From Aurantiacibacter rhizosphaerae (GTDB lineage Bacteria; Pseudomonadota; Alphaproteobacteria; Sphingomonadales; Sphingomonadaceae), in the NCBI RefSeq assembly GCF_009807005.1, contig NZ_WUBR01000004.1:141647-205646 (forward strand): a stretch of DNA of 64,000 bases. The letters run 5' to 3'. Below are positions 45,243 through 54,465 of the stretch, one piece after another. Position 1 is the stretch's first letter, and the number at the start of each line of letters is the position of its first letter. Below the pieces are notes generated by a model. The model was not told where the DNA came from. It was given only the letters and a program-made list of their open reading frames with translations, and did not search any database. Both the position numbers and the translations under genes were made by a program.

Positions 45243-46745
45243 ATGCGTGCGATGAATGGCGTGACGGCAGTATTGGACAAAACGCAGGCGATCCGCACAG
45301 CAACATGGCTGCGCAGCGATGCACTGTGCCTGGCGATGCTGGCTCTCTTCACCCTTGCCATACGCGCCATCTGGCTTGGCGATCCCGTGGCCGATTTTGA
45401 CGAGCAGCTTTACAGCTTCATCGGCTGGCGCATGCAATATGGCGAGCTGCCCTTCGTGGATTGGTGGGATCGCAAGCCTTTCGGCCTGTTCGCCATCTTC
45501 GGGCTCACCCACCTGTTGTTCGGCCCCTCTGCCCTGTCATATCAACTGGTGGCATCCGGATTTGCCATTACCGCCGCCTGGATCACCTTCCGCCTCTCCC
45601 GCCGATTGGTGGACCGCGTGACGGCATCTTTTGCCGGAGCCATCTGCGTGATCCTGCTCTCGGCCTACGGCAGCTATTCCGGGCAGAGCGAGGTTTTCCT
45701 CGCGCCCATCATGCTGGGCATGGCCGCGCTGCTGGTGGATGCCGATCATCCGCGCTTCACGCGCCGTGCTGCCACTGCAGTGCTGCTTGGCGGGCTGGCG
45801 TTACAGGTGAAATACACCGTTGTGCCGCAGTGCCTGTTCTTCGGCGGCTGGGCCTTGTGGGTGGAATATCGGCGCGGGCGTGACTGGCGCGGGCTCGCCG
45901 CGATCGCTGCGCTGTTTGCGGTGCTGGGCATTTTGCCCACCATGGCAGTGGGCGCGTTCTACGCCGCGATTGGCGAATTTGACGCGTTCTGGTTTGCCAA
46001 TTTCACCAGCTTTTTTGACCGTGCGCCCGCGCCGCAGGGCCGCTGGGGGGACAATCACGCGCTGGGCGTTGCGCCGCTTCTGGTTCTGTGTGCAGGCGGT
46101 GTCTACGCCGCATTGCGCATGCGGCGGCCGCAGCCCATTGGGACGTGGGGTTTCTTCACCGGCTGGGCTGTGGCGACGCTTGCCACCGTATTCCTGCCGG
46201 GTACGGTCTACCTCTACTATTACGCCGCATTGGCCGCGCCTGCCGCATTGGTTGCCCTTCCCTTGCTCAATCGCCATGGGCCTTTGCGCATCTGGCCGGC
46301 CATAGTGCTGACCGCCGGCTTGCTGGCACTGATATCGCTGCCCGATCGCCGGGTACGATCGCTGGAAGAGCGCGCTGCGAGTGAGGCACTTGCCGCGGCC
46401 ATTGCGCCACACGTGGGGGCCGAAGCGGACTGCCTGTGGATCTGGGACGGCCCCACGGTGCTCTACCATCAGACGAACAGCTGCGTACCCACCCGCTTTG
46501 TCTATCCCGATCACCTGAACAACGCGCTGGAAACCAATGCGCTGGAAGTTGACCAGGTGGAGGAAATCGGCCGTATCCTGTCGCAAAAGCCGGGTGCCAT
46601 TGTAACTGCGGATACGGGCATGACGATCCGCAACAAACAGGCCGGGGCCCTGGTGGAAAATACCCTCGCCAAGGATTACCGCCAGCGCCTTACCGTGGAT
46701 ATGCACGGCCGCAAGGTCACCGCATGGGTGCGGCGCGTGCCATAG
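45243..46745 (+). CDS. GT-C glycosyltransferase-like membrane protein (PMT/ArnT type)
   Basis: A 500-residue polytopic membrane protein of the PMT/ArnT-like (GT39-style) group. The first extracytoplasmic loop has the acidic DFDEQLYSFIGWRM motif and a second motif DWWDRKPFG, typical of these lipid-linked-sugar transferases. About ten hydrophobic helices follow, then a C-terminal soluble domain of about 130 residues. It likely moves sugars from an undecaprenyl carrier to lipid A, polysaccharide or protein. AGGAGG precedes the ATG at 45243; an ATG at 45252 is also possible. First gene of the surface-glycan locus. Confidence 0.85.
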   Translation: MRAMNGVTAVLDKTQAIRTATWLRSDALCLAMLALFTLAIRAIWLGDPVADFDEQLYSFIGWRMQYGELPFVDWWDRKPFGLFAIFGLTHLLFGPSALSYQLVASGFAITAAWITFRLSRRLVDRVTASFAGAICVILLSAYGSYSGQSEVFLAPIMLGMAALLVDADHPRFTRRAATAVLLGGLALQVKYTVVPQCLFFGGWALWVEYRRGRDWRGLAAIAALFAVLGILPTMAVGAFYAAIGEFDAFWFANFTSFFDRAPAPQGRWGDNHALGVAPLLVLCAGGVYAALRMRRPQPIGTWGFFTGWAVATLATVFLPGTVYLYYYAALAAPAALVALPLLNRHGPLRIWPAIVLTAGLLALISLPDRRVRSLEERAASEALAAAIAPHVGAEADCLWIWDGPTVLYHQTNSCVPTRFVYPDHLNNALETNALEVDQVEEIGRILSQKPGAIVTADTGMTIRNKQAGALVENTLAKDYRQRLTVDMHGRKVTAWVRRVP

Positions 46746-46746
46746 G

Positions 46747-47652
46747 TCAGGCGGGCACTCTTGCGCCGCGTCTGTTGCGCCCCTGGTGCCACAAAAACAG
46801 GCCGGACAGGATGATCAGCCCTGCGCCCAGCATCGCGGTGAGATCGGGCACTTCGCTGAAGAAGATATAGCCGATCACCGATGCGGCGATCAGCTGCCCA
46901 TATGTCATCGGGGCGACTGTTGCCGCGCCTGCCCTTTCGGTGCCGAGGTAGATCAGCCAATGCGCCGCACTGGCGGTGACAGCGATAATGGCGACGCGCG
47001 CCGGAATATGCCAAACGGGCCATTCCACATGCAGTGAAGCCACCCCGCTAAGGTGTCCGATTACCATCCCCGTCACCAGCACGATGGTAGCGAAAATGGC
47101 GACATAGGCCTGCATGGCGAGCGCGCTGCCCGCCCCTGCAACCGCGCGGTTGGCAGTGACGAGAATCGCCATCCCCAGCGCCGCCCCCAGCGGCAGCAGG
47201 GCGCCCAGACCGATCTCCGCGAAATTGGGACGCAGCACGATCAGCACCCCGGCAAAGGCAACCAGCGTTGCCAGGACGGTCTGCCAGCGCAGCTTTTCAC
47301 CCAGGAAGGTCGCGGCAAGAACAGCGGTGAAGATCGGCTGCGTGAAGGCAAGGGCAATCGCATCTGTCAGCGGCATCAGCCACAGGCCTGCGAAAAAGCT
47401 GATGGTGGCGATGCCCACACCCGTGCCGCGCAGCACCTGCATTCCCGGACGGGGAATGTTGCGCAAGGGTTGAAGACCCTCCTTCATCACCAGCAGCGCG
47501 GTGAGGCCAAGCGCCCCCAGCCCGTAACGCCAGGCGGCAATCGCCGTGGGCGCCCATGCCCCGTCGATCCCCTTCACGATACTGTCGCCGATGGTGAGCA
47601 GGCAGAACCCGGCCAGTGCGTACAGCAGCCCTGCCCGATCCGATTGTTGCAT
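46747..47652 (-). CDS. EamA/DMT-family transporter
   Basis: A 301-residue protein with ten hydrophobic helices and two EamA repeats (GLLYALAGFCLLTIGDSIVKG starting the first, GAALGMAILVTANRAVAGAG starting the second). Drug/metabolite-transporter superfamily; export of amino acids or nucleotide sugars is common in the family but the substrate is unknown. It is on the opposite strand to the glycan genes on either side and converges with the first GT-C gene. Confidence 0.88.
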   Translation of the reverse strand: MQQSDRAGLLYALAGFCLLTIGDSIVKGIDGAWAPTAIAAWRYGLGALGLTALLVMKEGLQPLRNIPRPGMQVLRGTGVGIATISFFAGLWLMPLTDAIALAFTQPIFTAVLAATFLGEKLRWQTVLATLVAFAGVLIVLRPNFAEIGLGALLPLGAALGMAILVTANRAVAGAGSALAMQAYVAIFATIVLVTGMVIGHLSGVASLHVEWPVWHIPARVAIIAVTASAAHWLIYLGTERAGAATVAPMTYGQLIAASVIGYIFFSEVPDLTAMLGAGLIILSGLFLWHQGRNRRGARVPA

Positions 47653-47830
47653 GGCCTTCGCTGCTCCCTTGGTGCTGAAGGGCGCTTAGGTGGGCCGAGT
47701 GGCGCGGGCAATCGCTTTCCTGCCTGGTGCAGAGATATTCAATCGGCGCGGCCAAGTTTACGAAGCGTTAAACGCTCATGCTTAACAAAGCCCTATGGCG
47801 CGCCCCTGCGGGCGCTGTTCCGGGGGCCGC

Positions 47831-48844
47831 ATGATTAAGCTGATTATCCAGATACCCTGTCTGAACGAGGCGGAAACTCTGCCCACCACGCTGGCCGCCC
47901 TGCCCCGCCGGGTGGCCGGTGTCGATGTGGTGGAATATCTGGTGATCGATGATGGCAGCGATGATGGCACTGCGCAGGTTGCGCGGCAGTGGGGCGTGCA
48001 TCACGTGGTATCGCACCGGCGCAATCGCGGGCTTGCCGCCGCCTTCCGCAGCGGCGTGGACCGCGCGCTGGCCGAAGGGGCCAACATCATCGTCAACACC
48101 GATGGCGACGGGCAATATGAAGGCGGCGATATAGAGGCGCTGGTGACGCCCATCCTGCACGGCCAGGCCGACATTGTGATCGGCGATCGCGGGGTTTCCG
48201 AAAACGCCCATTTCTCTCCCCTGAAACGCCTGATGCAGCGCGTGGGCAGCGGCGTGGTGCAGCACCTTGCCGGAACGCAGGTTTCCGATGCCGTCAGCGG
48301 ATTTCGCGCAATCAGCCGCGATGCCGCGCAGCGCATCAACATCACCACGGAGTTTTCCTACACCACGGACATGCTGATCCAGGCAGGTCGAAAGCGGATG
48401 GCGATTGCCACCGTTCCGGTGCGCACCCATGCCGCGGCCCGCCCCAGCCGCCTGTTCAAATCCATTCCGCGCTTCGTCATGCACACTGGCATCACGATGG
48501 CGCGCGCGTTTACCGCATACAAACCGCTGCGCGCCTTTGTTGGCACAGGATCTCTTATCGCCTTTGTTGGCATGGTGCCGATCCTGCGCTTTCTATGGTT
48601 CTGGATGCAGGGTGATGGCAGCGGCCATCTGCAATCGCTGGTTCTTGGCGGAGCGCTTCTGGTGCTGGGCACGCTGGTGGCGATCATGGGCATGGTGGCA
48701 GATCTGGTGGCCGCCAATCGCAAGCTGATGGAAGAGAACCTGGTTCGCACGCGAAAGCTGGAGGATATGCTGGCCGCGATGCAGCGCGATCGCGAGCCCG
48801 GACGCACCTCTGCGACAGCGCCCCGACGCAAGGATGCTGCATGA
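47831..48844 (+). CDS. GT2 glycosyltransferase with membrane anchor (DPM/PglC-like)
   Basis: A 337-residue protein. The GT-A domain (residues 1-210) has the GT2 motifs IIQIPCLNEAETLP, IDDGSDDGT and TDGDGQY (metal-binding DxD). Two membrane helices near residues 235-262 and 270-300 anchor it. This is the arrangement of dolichyl-/undecaprenyl-phosphate mannose or glucose synthases. It probably makes a lipid-linked sugar donor for the neighbouring GT-C enzymes. The next gene overlaps it by 4 bp (ATGA). Confidence 0.9.
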   Translation: MIKLIIQIPCLNEAETLPTTLAALPRRVAGVDVVEYLVIDDGSDDGTAQVARQWGVHHVVSHRRNRGLAAAFRSGVDRALAEGANIIVNTDGDGQYEGGDIEALVTPILHGQADIVIGDRGVSENAHFSPLKRLMQRVGSGVVQHLAGTQVSDAVSGFRAISRDAAQRINITTEFSYTTDMLIQAGRKRMAIATVPVRTHAAARPSRLFKSIPRFVMHTGITMARAFTAYKPLRAFVGTGSLIAFVGMVPILRFLWFWMQGDGSGHLQSLVLGGALLVLGTLVAIMGMVADLVAANRKLMEENLVRTRKLEDMLAAMQRDREPGRTSATAPRRKDAA

Positions 48845-50505
48845 AGATGCTGGCCGTTTCGCCGGTTGAGACTTGCGATAGACGAACTGTGCGCATGCCT
48901 GCCGCGACAAGTTCGGTCTGGCCACTGCTTGCCGTCGCTGCATTGATGGCGATGCAGCTGAGCATGGTATTCACCCGCGCAATAAATTGGGACGAATTCT
49001 GGTTTTACCACCACGTCGCCGATTTCGCCCGCGGCAATCTGGCCGAGCCATTGCAGAGCCTGCACGTCAGACTGTTCGCCTGGCTGCCTTATATGCCTGG
49101 GACCGGGGTGGACAAAATCGTAACGGCGCGCCTATTTATGTTGCTTTGCGAAGCGGTCACCGTTCTCGCGATCTACGCTCTGGCGCGCCGCTTCGTAAAG
49201 CATCCCGTCGCCAGCCTTGCATGCTTGCTATACCTCTCGGCAGGCTTCGTGATGCAGCACGGTTTTTCTTTCCGTACTGACCCAATGGCCACCGCTGCCT
49301 TGATGTCAGCACTGGCGATCCTTGCACGATGTCGCCTTGCCGCGCTTCCGCTTCTCGCTTTTGCCCTGCTGGTGGCGCTTGCCGGGATGATCACGATGAA
49401 GGCTGTTCTCTACGCTCCGGCGTTCCTTGGGCTTGCATGGATGCGCTGGAGCGATGGCGGCTTTTCCGTATCCACAGCGCTGCGCCTGGCAGGTGCTGCG
49501 CTTAGTACAATAGCGATTTTCCTCGCCCTTTACACTTGGCACTCCACAGCCGTGACGAGCTCGACCCAGGGTGCCGTAATGGCCGTTGGTGCTTCGCGCT
49601 GGATGTTTTTCCTTGGCGTCCCGCCATATTGGCAGATGGGCGTAAAGGCGGCCTTGACTGCTCCATTACTGATACTCTCAGCTATCACCGCGCCGTTTGC
49701 CATCTGGCGAGGTGCACTGACCCAAGGGGAGAAGTGGGGCCTTACAGGACTTTGGCTGCCGGTCACCCTGCCATTTTTTTACACGAATACCGCCGCTTAT
49801 TTTTACGTCTTCATGCTCGCGCCCGTAACCGTCGCCGTGGTGCTGGTGTTGCAGTCGGCGATCGAGCGCTATTCTCTGATTCTCTTAACTGGCGTGCTCA
49901 CGATTATGGCCACCGGCATTTTCGCCATCGAAGACCGCGAAACGATCCACCGGCAACGCGAAGTTGTGAAAACGGTTGAAGCCCTGTTGCCCCCGGGCAC
50001 GGCGTATTTCGATCACAACGGCATGATCGCCACGCTCTCGAAAGCGAACTGGCTGATGACGCCAGCGGTGTTATCCGGCTATCACGATGCAGGCCATGCT
50101 ACCTATCGACATACCATGACCGAACGCGTCGTACCGCTGTTGCTCGCCAATGACGAGGCAATCGAGGCGATGCTGGACGGCGACGACGCCCTGCTCCTGC
50201 CAGAAGATACCGCAGCGCTGCGCAATAATTACCTGCCCTTTTGGGGCCCAATTCATATCGCAGGATATGCCATCCCGTCAGGCATTCAAAAGACGACGCA
50301 AGTCCTCGTACCAGGCGCTTATACCATCCTTGGCGGGCCTGCAGTGATCGACGGGAATGTACATTCCCAAGGCGCAGTAGTTGGCCTTTCGCGTGGTCTC
50401 CACGTGATTGCTGCGCCAGAAACGGCAATTCGGTTGCAATGGGGCGATCACCTTGAACCGCCAGCCAAGAGATTTGACGAGGGACCGCTTTATGTTGAAT
50501 TCTAA
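48841..50505 (+). CDS. GT-C-like polytopic membrane protein in glycan locus
   Basis: A 554-residue membrane protein with about eleven hydrophobic helices and a soluble C-terminal domain (about residues 370-554). The first luminal loop contains NWDEFWFYHHVADF, in which the WDE motif is the likely GT-C acidic catalytic site. It lacks a clear named match; a glycosyltransferase using a lipid-linked sugar from the upstream GT2 is plausible (4-bp overlap, ATGA). Its base composition falls along its length toward that of the following A+T-richer genes. Confidence 0.75.
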   Translation: MKMLAVSPVETCDRRTVRMPAATSSVWPLLAVAALMAMQLSMVFTRAINWDEFWFYHHVADFARGNLAEPLQSLHVRLFAWLPYMPGTGVDKIVTARLFMLLCEAVTVLAIYALARRFVKHPVASLACLLYLSAGFVMQHGFSFRTDPMATAALMSALAILARCRLAALPLLAFALLVALAGMITMKAVLYAPAFLGLAWMRWSDGGFSVSTALRLAGAALSTIAIFLALYTWHSTAVTSSTQGAVMAVGASRWMFFLGVPPYWQMGVKAALTAPLLILSAITAPFAIWRGALTQGEKWGLTGLWLPVTLPFFYTNTAAYFYVFMLAPVTVAVVLVLQSAIERYSLILLTGVLTIMATGIFAIEDRETIHRQREVVKTVEALLPPGTAYFDHNGMIATLSKANWLMTPAVLSGYHDAGHATYRHTMTERVVPLLLANDEAIEAMLDGDDALLLPEDTAALRNNYLPFWGPIHIAGYAIPSGIQKTTQVLVPGAYTILGGPAVIDGNVHSQGAVVGLSRGLHVIAAPETAIRLQWGDHLEPPAKRFDEGPLYVEF

Positions 50506-51700
50506 TTCAGACGAACATCATGAAGTTTTCGCGCCGCGGCTAGGCGAGCAGATAGAAAAGCGTTCGGCTGTGCCGTTCAATAAGCCGGCGATCGTCGGTC
50601 GCGAATTCGAATATATCTATGATGCAATCCGGCGCGGTCAACTGTCCGGCGATGGCGAATACACGCGCAAATGCCACGCCGCAATTCGTAAGCTTACTGG
50701 GTCTGCTGCCGCACTGCTCACGCATAGCTGTACCGCAGCGCTGGAAATGGCCGCGATTCTTGCGGACCTTAAACCCGGCGATGAGGTGATCTTACCGTCC
50801 TACACTTTTGTTTCCACGGCCAATGCCGTCGTCCTGCGTGGCGCGACGCCGGTGTTCGTCGATATCGATCCGGCATCGCTCAACATAGATCCTATGCTTG
50901 TTGCCGAAGCAGTAACAGCCAAAACCCGGGCGATTTTTGCCGTCCATTATGCCGGCTTCCCCGCCGATATGGACGCGCTCGCCGCCATTGCAGAAAAGCA
51001 TGATCTGCTGCTGGTGGAGGATGCTGCACAGGCACTAGGATCAACTTACAAGGGGCGTCCTGCGGGATCTCTAGGAGACATGGCCACCTTTAGCTTCCAT
51101 GAAACCAAGAACATTATCAGCGGCGAAGGCGGCGCACTTACGTTGATGCGGCCAGACCTTGTACATCGCGCCGAAATTATCCGCGAGAAGGGAACGAACC
51201 GCAGCCAGTTCATGCGCGGGGAAACGGCCAAATACACCTGGGTCGATGTTGGCAGCAGTTTCCTTCCCGGTGAATTAATCGCCGCATATCTTTGCGGCCA
51301 GTTGGAACACGAACGCGGCATTCGCGAGCGTCGGTTGACGATGTTTCAACAGTATTGGGACGCTTTTGAAAATCTCGACGCGGCACAGCAATTCGAACTC
51401 CCTCGCATTCCGCAAAATACCAGTGGCAACGGTCACATGTTCTACCTGTTGCTGGAAAATCGGGAGAAACGCGCCGATTTCATTGCCTATCTGAAGGCGA
51501 ACGATGTGGTCGCTCCCTTTCATTACGTCCCACTGCACAGCTCGCCGTTCGGTAGGGAAAATTCACGAACGCACGGTTTGATGAGCAATACCGATGAGAT
51601 ATCTGCACGTCTGGTGCGCCTGCCGATGTTCTACACACTGGGTGAGGATGCCGAACGGGTGATCGAGATTACTTCACGCTGGCTTCGTGGACGGACTTGA
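50492..51700 (+). CDS. wecE: dTDP-4-amino-4,6-dideoxygalactose transaminase (WecE/RffA-like)
   Basis: A 402-residue PLP-dependent sugar aminotransferase of the DegT/DnrJ/EryC1/StrS family. The PLP-binding lysine is Lys206 in FSFHETKNI, followed by SGEGGAL; further stretches such as REKGTNRSQFMRGE and the FHYVPLHSSPFG end match E. coli WecE closely. WecE turns dTDP-4-keto-6-deoxyglucose into dTDP-Fuc4N, so a Fuc4N-type sugar is expected in the surface glycan. The ATG at 50492 overlaps the previous gene by 14 bp. The rmlA/rmlB genes needed for the precursor are not in this window. Confidence 0.93.
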   Translation: MLNSNSDEHHEVFAPRLGEQIEKRSAVPFNKPAIVGREFEYIYDAIRRGQLSGDGEYTRKCHAAIRKLTGSAAALLTHSCTAALEMAAILADLKPGDEVILPSYTFVSTANAVVLRGATPVFVDIDPASLNIDPMLVAEAVTAKTRAIFAVHYAGFPADMDALAAIAEKHDLLLVEDAAQALGSTYKGRPAGSLGDMATFSFHETKNIISGEGGALTLMRPDLVHRAEIIREKGTNRSQFMRGETAKYTWVDVGSSFLPGELIAAYLCGQLEHERGIRERRLTMFQQYWDAFENLDAAQQFELPRIPQNTSGNGHMFYLLLENREKRADFIAYLKANDVVAPFHYVPLHSSPFGRENSRTHGLMSNTDEISARLVRLPMFYTLGEDAERVIEITSRWLRGRT

Positions 51701-51727
51701 TCGGAGTTAAGCTCGGAAGGAGCAACT

Positions 51728-52294
51728 ATGGCCTATCTCGGATGCGAAGAGCTTGAAGCTATGGGCTTTGCGGCCCTTGGTGCGAATGTAAAAGTAAGTG
51801 ACAAGGCAAGCATTTATGAACCGGAGAAGATCACCATCGGCGATTTCAGCCGGATCGATGATTTCTGTGTTATTTCCGGCAGGGTGACCCTGGGCCGCAA
51901 TGTTCACATTGCGCCATTTTGCCTTGTCGCTGGCGGTGAACCAGGCGTGGTGATGGAAGATTTCGCCGGCTTGGCCTACGGCGTGCAAGTTTTCTCCCAG
52001 TCGGACGATTACAGCGGCCGGTCCCTAACCAACCCCACGGTGCCCGCTGCATACAAGCATGAAACAAAGCGCGCCGTGCGGATCGGACGCCATACAATTA
52101 TCGGTGCGCGCGCAATTGTGATGCCAGGAGTATCAATGGCGGAAGGAACGGCTGTTGGCGCTGGTGCGCTAGTTTCCAAGTCGACACAGGAATGGTCCAT
52201 TTACGCCGGTTCACCAGCCCGCCGGGTAAAGAAACGTTCGAGCGATCTACTTGGACTAGAGCAGCAGTATCTGGCCAATGAAGGCTGCCTCTAG
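51728..52294 (+). CDS. Hexapeptide-repeat sugar acetyltransferase
   Basis: A 188-residue left-handed beta-helix acyltransferase. Hexad repeats run through the centre (ITIGDFSRIDDFCVISGRVTLGRNVHIAPFCLVAG and RIGRHTIIGARAIVMPGVSMAEGTAVGAGALVSK), with the CoA-binding GSPARRVKKR at the end. It follows wecE by 27 bp and may acetylate the amino group of Fuc4N (a WecD role done by a different fold) or an oxygen of the glycan. Choice between N- and O-acetylation is open. Starts with ATG at 51728 after AAGGAG. Confidence 0.87.
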   Translation: MAYLGCEELEAMGFAALGANVKVSDKASIYEPEKITIGDFSRIDDFCVISGRVTLGRNVHIAPFCLVAGGEPGVVMEDFAGLAYGVQVFSQSDDYSGRSLTNPTVPAAYKHETKRAVRIGRHTIIGARAIVMPGVSMAEGTAVGAGALVSKSTQEWSIYAGSPARRVKKRSSDLLGLEQQYLANEGCL

Positions 52295-52303
52295 GCTTCC
52301 TCG

Positions 52304-53200
52304 ATGGCACTTCGTCCAAATTACCTTGTTCATGCGCCGGCGTGGGATGCCAATAGCGGTGGCAGTATCTTTCTGCACAACCTCGTGCACGTCCTTCGCG
52401 GATTGGGTGAAGATGCGAAAATCTGGCCTTGGTATCGAGACCCGGAGCGAGGCCTTGTCCACAGACTTCGAAGCCTACAGCGCAAGCCGTCCTTGCTATT
52501 GGGCTATGGTCGCAAGTTCCTCAATCCGGAACTTGACACACCACTCGCCAATTTCGATGATTTTCGAGACGATTCAATCGTCATCTATCCAGAAATACGT
52601 CTTGGCAACCCGATGGGTGCACGCAATGTAGTGCGATGGCTGCTTTATCGCCCTGGCCTCGAACATCCTTACAAGTTCACCCACAACGAAATGTTTTTTC
52701 GAGCGGGCGAAATGTCCGATATTCCTGAAATCACCGGTGGTGCGAGCGAATTGTTCGTGTGGCAACGCAATCCTGCATACCGGAACGAAAAGCGTAACAA
52801 TCGAAATGGCGCGTGTTTTCTTGTACGAAAAGGACATGAAAAGCCGCGCATTCCAGAAACCGCCAAAGCCATTCAGATAGACGGCAAAAATCATCAAGAA
52901 GTTGCTGAAATCTTCAATTCCTGCGAGACTTTCTATTCCTATGACGAAGCCAGTTTCTATTCGCAGTATGCAGCAATCTGCGGTTGCACCAGCGTGGTTG
53001 TGCCTGGCCTTTTTCCTGATCGGCACGCGTGGTCAGAACGACATCCGATAGGTCGCTATGGCATTGCGTATGGCCTTGATGACGTCGAGCACGCCCGCGC
53101 TACGCGCCCGCTCGTCGAAAGCCTGCTCGCAGAAAAAGAAGCCGAGGGTGTCGAGAGCGTAAGAGCCTTCGTGGCAGCGACCCAGGACCGGCTAGGATGA
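52304..53200 (+). CDS. Putative glycosyltransferase of unknown family in glycan locus
   Basis: A 298-residue soluble protein. The start LVHAPAWDANSGGSIFLHNLVHVLRGLG has the GT-B style N-terminal phosphate/acceptor loop (NSGG), and the C-terminal half has GKNHQEVAEIFNSCETFYSYDEASFYSQYAAICGCTSVVVP, which resembles a GT-B nucleotide-sugar site, though no classical ExxxxxxxE was seen clearly. Similar proteins are described as LPS core transferases (WavQ-like), from memory. It is among the A+T-richest genes of the window. The next gene overlaps it by 4 bp. Enzymatic role is inferred from context. Confidence 0.65.
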   Translation: MALRPNYLVHAPAWDANSGGSIFLHNLVHVLRGLGEDAKIWPWYRDPERGLVHRLRSLQRKPSLLLGYGRKFLNPELDTPLANFDDFRDDSIVIYPEIRLGNPMGARNVVRWLLYRPGLEHPYKFTHNEMFFRAGEMSDIPEITGGASELFVWQRNPAYRNEKRNNRNGACFLVRKGHEKPRIPETAKAIQIDGKNHQEVAEIFNSCETFYSYDEASFYSQYAAICGCTSVVVPGLFPDRHAWSERHPIGRYGIAYGLDDVEHARATRPLVESLLAEKEAEGVESVRAFVAATQDRLG

Positions 53201-54465
53201 GGGTCGGCGGTGGTATCAGGGCGATTTCAGTAAATGGCCTCGGCTCTACGGGCGTAACTGCGGCCGAAACGCTGGTGCGCGCCATTTATTTTCTTGCGAT
53301 TACGCGCCTCCTCGGTCCCGAAGGCTATGGTTTGTGGAGTTGGGCGCTGGCCCTTTATGGTTTCGTACTTGGCGGGGCATCGCTGGGCTTTGAAACACTA
53401 GTCCCCATAGCCTATGGCAAAGGGAACGATGCTGGCGACCGACAGGCCTCACGGCTCCTCTTCATGCGTATCGGTATCAGTCTGTGCGCAATAGCCGGAT
53501 TGGCCTTTTACGGATGGCTTATGTTTGCCGAAGACGTCCAATTTCTTGCAATTCTCGCCGTGGCACCGGCCCTTGCCTTCCGCGGAGCGGCATTGCTTAA
53601 TCGGGCGATTTTTACTGGCCGGATGAAGGTGAGGCAAAATATCCCCAATGTGCTGGCCGGACGCCTTGCAGAGCTGTTCATAGGACTCGCGCTGATTGCT
53701 GGCGGCGCCGGTATCTTGCATCTGTTGATCCTGCACTGGCTATGCTGGGCACTGGAGGCGGTGTTTTCCTGGAGGGCGTTACGAAAGAATGGGAATTTCC
53801 GTGCTTCGCATCCCGATCGCGCCGCCGCCCTGTCTATCCTGCGTAAGGGCGCACCACTCGGGGCGCTCGACCTGATGTCAGGATTCATGATGGCTGCTCC
53901 GTTGGTAATGTACGAGCCACGGGCGCGCAATCTTGCCGAACTTGGGCAAATCGCGATCGCTGTTCAGCTTTCCGGCTTCCTACTTGCGGTGGGCTTTGCT
54001 TTTCTTAACAGCGCAGTGCCCGTGGTCGCTCAGTCTCACGAAAACAAAGATCGTAGGCTGGCGCACTATGGATGGCTGATCGCTTTGGGGGCGCTCGGCA
54101 CAACTCTGGCGCTAGTACTGGTGTGGGAGCACATTTCCGCAACGATCTTTAACTCGGCATTTGGCGGCGACTATGAATTGGGACGCCAGCTGACAACCTG
54201 GACAATTCTGATTGCTGGCGCAGTAATGTTACCTCAGGGTTTCCAACACTTGCTACTACTGGAAAATCGCTTGCGCGTGTCTGTGCTCGCCGGAGTTGCA
54301 GGTACTGCAGTTGTGGTACTGGGTTTTCTGTCAATGCATACTGGCGCGGAACCCAGCGAAGCACTTCAAGTGGTTTTGTCGGGCTGGTTGGTGAGAGCAG
54401 CCGTATTGGTGCTGGCAGGCTCAATTCTTTCGCAAAAATTAGCAAGCGAGTTCAGCCCAGAATAA
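53197..54465 (+). CDS. Polysaccharide flippase (Wzx/MATE-like)
   Basis: A 422-residue protein with about twelve hydrophobic helices, typical of the Wzx/MOP flippase superfamily. The start GGIRAISVNGLGSTGVTAAETLVRAIYFLAITRLLGPEGYGLWSW carries the conserved RLLGPEGYG motif. It would flip lipid-linked oligosaccharide units to the periplasmic side of the membrane. Overlaps the preceding gene by four bases (ATGA) and the converging GT2 gene by 14 bp. No obvious Wzy polymerase is adjacent. Confidence 0.88.
   Translation: MRVGGGIRAISVNGLGSTGVTAAETLVRAIYFLAITRLLGPEGYGLWSWALALYGFVLGGASLGFETLVPIAYGKGNDAGDRQASRLLFMRIGISLCAIAGLAFYGWLMFAEDVQFLAILAVAPALAFRGAALLNRAIFTGRMKVRQNIPNVLAGRLAELFIGLALIAGGAGILHLLILHWLCWALEAVFSWRALRKNGNFRASHPDRAAALSILRKGAPLGALDLMSGFMMAAPLVMYEPRARNLAELGQIAIAVQLSGFLLAVGFAFLNSAVPVVAQSHENKDRRLAHYGWLIALGALGTTLALVLVWEHISATIFNSAFGGDYELGRQLTTWTILIAGAVMLPQGFQHLLLLENRLRVSVLAGVAGTAVVVLGFLSMHTGAEPSEALQVVLSGWLVRAAVLVLAGSILSQKLASEFSPE

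Noticed and set aside
48841..54465. Prophage or integrative element
   Set aside because: The A+T-rich region carries only glycan genes; no integrase, recombinase, tRNA junction or direct repeat was seen.
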